From NCBI GenBank assembly GCA_015075635.1, contig JABTUA010000003.1, forward strand, positions 620,001 to 684,000: 64,000 nucleotides of DNA, in the 5' to 3' direction. The first letter of the stretch is position 1. Every line of letters begins with the position of its first letter. Source of the DNA: Polyangiaceae bacterium. GTDB taxonomy: Bacteria > Myxococcota_A > Polyangia > Polyangiales > Polyangiaceae. Below the pieces are notes generated by a model that saw only the letters and a program-made list of their open reading frames with translations, ran no database searches and was not told the origin of the DNA. The position numbers and the translations under genes were made by a program. This document shows positions 61,074-64,000 of the stretch, piece after piece.

Positions 61074-64000
61074 GTGAAGGTCGACGACGTCCTGGCGGAT
61101 CGCTTCGAGGTCGAACGCTTTGCCGGTGCCGGGGGCATGGGACAAGTGTTTCGGGCCAAGGACCGCCTCACGGGTCGGCCCGTCGCCGTCAAGGTCCTGG
61201 TCGAGGACGGCGCGGACCATCGCTTCTCACGCGAGGCGAAGCTGCTCGCGGAGCTCGACCACCCGGGCATCGTGCGCCACGTCGCCCACGGCACGACGGC
61301 GGAAGGCCAGGCCTTCATCGCGATGGAGTGGCTGGAGGGCGAGACGCTCGGCGCGCGGCTCAAGCGCTCCCGGCTCGGCGACGCCGAGGCCATCGAGGTG
61401 GTGTCGCGCATGGCCGAAGCGCTGTCCGCCGCGCATGCGCGCGGCATCGTGCACCGCGACGTCAAGCCGGGGAACGTCATCCTGGTGGACGGCCGGGTCG
61501 ATCGGGTCAAGCTCCTGGACTTCGGCATCGCGCACCTGTCCGACGCCTCGGCGGTGATGACGCGCACCGGCGCGGTGCTGGGGACGGTCGGGTACATGGC
61601 GCCGGAGCAGGCGCGCGGCGTGAGCGGCATCGACGCGCGCGCCGACGTGTTCGCGCTGGGCGCGGTGCTGTTCCACTGCCTCACGGGCCGCCCGCCGTTC
61701 GCTGGCGGCGGTGCAGTGGCCATCCTCGCCAAGCTCGTGCTGGAGGAAGCACCTCGGCTCTCCAAGCTGCGACCCGAGCTGCCGCGCGAGCTCGACGCCC
61801 TGGTCGCGAGCCTGCTCGCCAAGGAACCCGCGGGGCGCCCGCGCGACGCGAGCGCGGTGCTGCCTTTGCTGGCGAAGATCCAGCTCGGACCCGACGCGCC
61901 GACGTCGCTGCCGCCGACCGGCGAAGAGGCGCTCACCGGCGCCGAGCAGCGCCTGGTGGCCGTGCTCATCGCCAGCGCGGTCGGCGACGAGAGCGCCTCC
62001 GAGTGGGGCTCGACGGCCTTCGAGTCGGTCGGGGCGGTGAGCAGCGAGGCCTCCGAGCACCCGACCCGCAGCGACGGCCGCGCGTCCGGGCAGGTCGTGC
62101 GCGAAGCCCGCAAGGTGATCGCGCGCTTCGGCGGCAGGCTCGAGCCCCTGCGCAGCGGCTCGCTGGCGGTCTTGCTCACCGGCGCCGGGGGCTCGGCGAC
62201 GGATCTGGGGACGCGAGCCGCGCGCTGCGCGCTGGACCTCCGGTTGCTACTGCCGAACGCGCCGATGGCGCTGGCGACCGGGCGCGGCGTCGTGGCCGGC
62301 GCGTTTCCGGTGGGAGACGCCATCGATCGAGCAGCGGAGCTCTTGCCGACGGCGCCGAAGGCGTACGAAGGCATCGCTCTGGACGCGGTGACGCGCGGCT
62401 TGCTCGACGCGCGCTTCGAGGTCGCCGGCGACTCGGGTCGCGCGGTGCTGCTCGGCGAGCGCGCGCTCGACGCCTCCCGCCGGCTCCTGGGCCGGCCCAC
62501 CACCACAGTCGGTCGCGAGCGCGATCTGAAGTTCCTGGAGAGCCTGCTGGACGAGTGCCTCTCCGAGCCGGTGGCGCGCGCGGCGCTGGTGCAGGGGCCC
62601 GCGGGGATCGGCAAGTCCCGCGTGCGCTACGACTTCGCGCGCCGCGTCGCCGAGCGGGACGAGGCGATCACGACCTGGATGGCCCGCGGCGATCCGATGA
62701 GCGCGGGCTCGCCCTTCGGCCTCGTAGCCCAGGCGCTGCGTCGCACCTGGGGCGTGCAGGACGGCGAGCCCGCAGCCGAGAGTCGAGCCCGACTGACGGG
62801 CTGGATCGCCGAGCGCTTCGGGGAGCCTGACCGCGCACGGCTCGGAACTTTTCTCGGGGAGCTCGCTCGCGTCCCCTCCGGCAGCGAAGACGACGAGCAG
62901 CTCGCCGCTGCGCGCCGCGACCCCGTGCTCCTGGGTGACCAGCTCAAGCGGGCGTTCGAGGACGCCGTCCTGGCCGAGTGCCGGCGCGCGCCGCTGCTGC
63001 TCATCCTCGAAGACCTGCACTGGGGCGATCTGCCGAGCGTGAACCTGGTGGACTCGGCGCTGCGGGTGGCGAAGGAGCAGCCGTTCATGGTGCTCGCGCT
63101 CGGGCGCCCGGAGGTGCGCGACGCCTTCCCGTCGCTCTTCGAGCAGCGCGACCTGGTCGAGGTGCGCCTCGGCGCGCTGACACGCAAGGCGTCCGAGAGG
63201 CTGGTGACGGAGGTACTCGGCGATCGGGCCGAGCCCGAGCTCGTGGCGCGCGTCGTCGAGCGCGCGGACGGCAACGCCTTCTACCTGGAAGAGCTGATCC
63301 GTGCCGTCGCCGAGGGCGAGTCCGAGAAGCTGCCCGAGACGGTGCTGGCGATGGTGCAGTCCCGCCTCGAGGCGCTGCCGGAGGCGGCGCGGCGCGTGCT
63401 CCGGGCAGCCAGCGTGTTCGGCGGCGTGTTCTGGGACGGCGGAGTCGCCGCGCTGATCGGCGGCGAGCAGGACCCGACCGAGGTGGGCGACTGGCTGACC
63501 ATGCTCGCGGAGCGAGAGCTGGTCACGGCCCGTGCCCAGAGCCGTTTCCCCGGCGTGCGCGAGCACGTGTTCCGCCACGCGCTGGTGCGAGAGGCGGCGT
63601 ACTCCATGCTGACCCGGGAGGACGCCGAGCGCGGCCACCGCATCGCCGGCAACTGGCTCGAGGAGAACGGCGAGCCGGACGCGCTGGTGCTCGCCCAGCA
63701 CTTCGATCGCGGCAACGAGCGCGAGCGCGCGCTGACCTGGTCGCGCACCGCCGCGGAGGAGGCGTTCGCCGGCAACGACCTCGGCGCGGCCGCCAAGGCC
63801 GCGGCGCGTGCGCTGGAGATCGCCCGTGCGCTGCCCGTCGAGCCGCGGATCTTGGGCGAGCTCGTGCTGCTCGAAGGAGAGATCATCTACTGGCTCGGCA
63901 GGCACGCCGAGGCGCACACCCGGGGCGAGGAGGCCTTCGGGTTGCTCGTCCCGGGGAGCGACAGCTGGTACTCCGCGGCGTCGCTGCTCACGGTCTCGAG
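61074..64000 (+). CDS. Ser/Thr kinase with cyclase-like and AAA-type ATPase regions (partial)
   Basis: The gene begins at GTG and stays open to the window edge, giving at least 975 residues. The kinase (about 7-270) has FAGAGGMGQVFRAKD, the Lys of VAVKVL, GIVHRDVKPGNVIL and KLLDFGIAH. A degenerate class III cyclase-like region follows (about 285-470), lacking clear metal Asp residues. Next is a NACHT/AAA-like ATPase: LVQGPAGIGKSRVRY near 507 (Walker A) and LLLILEDLHWGD near 641 (Walker B). TPR-like sequence follows. Such multidomain kinases of the PknK/AfsR-like type are frequent in myxobacteria. The 3' end lies outside. Confidence 0.9.
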   Translation, partial: MKVDDVLADRFEVERFAGAGGMGQVFRAKDRLTGRPVAVKVLVEDGADHRFSREAKLLAELDHPGIVRHVAHGTTAEGQAFIAMEWLEGETLGARLKRSRLGDAEAIEVVSRMAEALSAAHARGIVHRDVKPGNVILVDGRVDRVKLLDFGIAHLSDASAVMTRTGAVLGTVGYMAPEQARGVSGIDARADVFALGAVLFHCLTGRPPFAGGGAVAILAKLVLEEAPRLSKLRPELPRELDALVASLLAKEPAGRPRDASAVLPLLAKIQLGPDAPTSLPPTGEEALTGAEQRLVAVLIASAVGDESASEWGSTAFESVGAVSSEASEHPTRSDGRASGQVVREARKVIARFGGRLEPLRSGSLAVLLTGAGGSATDLGTRAARCALDLRLLLPNAPMALATGRGVVAGAFPVGDAIDRAAELLPTAPKAYEGIALDAVTRGLLDARFEVAGDSGRAVLLGERALDASRRLLGRPTTTVGRERDLKFLESLLDECLSEPVARAALVQGPAGIGKSRVRYDFARRVAERDEAITTWMARGDPMSAGSPFGLVAQALRRTWGVQDGEPAAESRARLTGWIAERFGEPDRARLGTFLGELARVPSGSEDDEQLAAARRDPVLLGDQLKRAFEDAVLAECRRAPLLLILEDLHWGDLPSVNLVDSALRVAKEQPFMVLALGRPEVRDAFPSLFEQRDLVEVRLGALTRKASERLVTEVLGDRAEPELVARVVERADGNAFYLEELIRAVAEGESEKLPETVLAMVQSRLEALPEAARRVLRAASVFGGVFWDGGVAALIGGEQDPTEVGDWLTMLAERELVTARAQSRFPGVREHVFRHALVREAAYSMLTREDAERGHRIAGNWLEENGEPDALVLAQHFDRGNERERALTWSRTAAEEAFAGNDLGAAAKAAARALEIARALPVEPRILGELVLLEGEIIYWLGRHAEAHTRGEEAFGLLVPGSDSWYSAASLLTVS

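Overview
The window is GC-rich bacterial chromosome whose gene content points to a myxobacterium of the Polyangiales type (Myxococcota). The signs are five Hanks-type Ser/Thr kinase genes, a sigma-54 activator fused to a kinase, a hybrid histidine kinase, a class III nucleotide cyclase, an FGE-sulfatase lipoprotein, many predicted lipoproteins, and Pro/Ala-rich linkers. I see no tRNA, rRNA, CRISPR array or insertion sequence.

Layout. 1-5000 is an accessory island. It holds three toxin-antitoxin pairs (MazEF-like, RHH-VapC, Phd-VapC), a tyrosine recombinase, a Uma2-family nuclease, a four-helix-bundle protein, pieces of duplicated genes and at least five copies of a GC-rich dispersed repeat. 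5.0-7.0 kb carries a methyltransferase and a polysaccharide flippase. 7.0-9.9 kb has a rhodanese lipoprotein, a kinase with a Cys-rich ectodomain and a lipoprotein. 9.9-14.2 kb has RtcB RNA ligase with archease, divergent from CdsA, then glutamate dehydrogenase. 14.3-20.7 kb has a metalloprotease-like lipoprotein, then a beta-barrel gene overlapping a 13-heme cytochrome gene, a small gene and an Ig-like lipoprotein, which I read as a candidate electron conduit. 20.7-28.3 kb is signalling (cyclase, hybrid kinase, sigma factor) plus a pyroglutamyl-peptidase-like lipoprotein and a PhoX protein. 28.3-35.1 kb is a xanthine-dehydrogenase-type operon (xdhC, Pro-rich membrane protein, xdhA, xdhB).

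35.3-40.3 kb holds a 1387-residue kinase/GAF/sigma-54 activator whose gene overlaps an orphan DNA adenine methyltransferase. 40.3-45.9 kb has a zinc-ribbon kinase, an SH3 protein, small conserved genes, a possibly frameshifted lipoprotein and a fourth toxin-antitoxin pair (VapBC). 45.9-51.5 kb is a four-gene Gld-like ABC transporter with GldG- and DUF4340-type subunits. 51.5-64 kb has an MFS exporter, a PhnD-like lipoprotein, a crotonase, a kinase fused to a macro domain, a large membrane protein, an epimerase, an FGE protein and a kinase-ATPase that runs off the end.

Two features recur. Genes within operons often overlap by 4 nt or 1 nt, which suggests translational coupling. At sixteen starts a TANNNT (-10-like) hexamer lies only 5-13 nt upstream, usually with no clear Shine-Dalgarno sequence, which suggests leaderless transcription is common in this genome.
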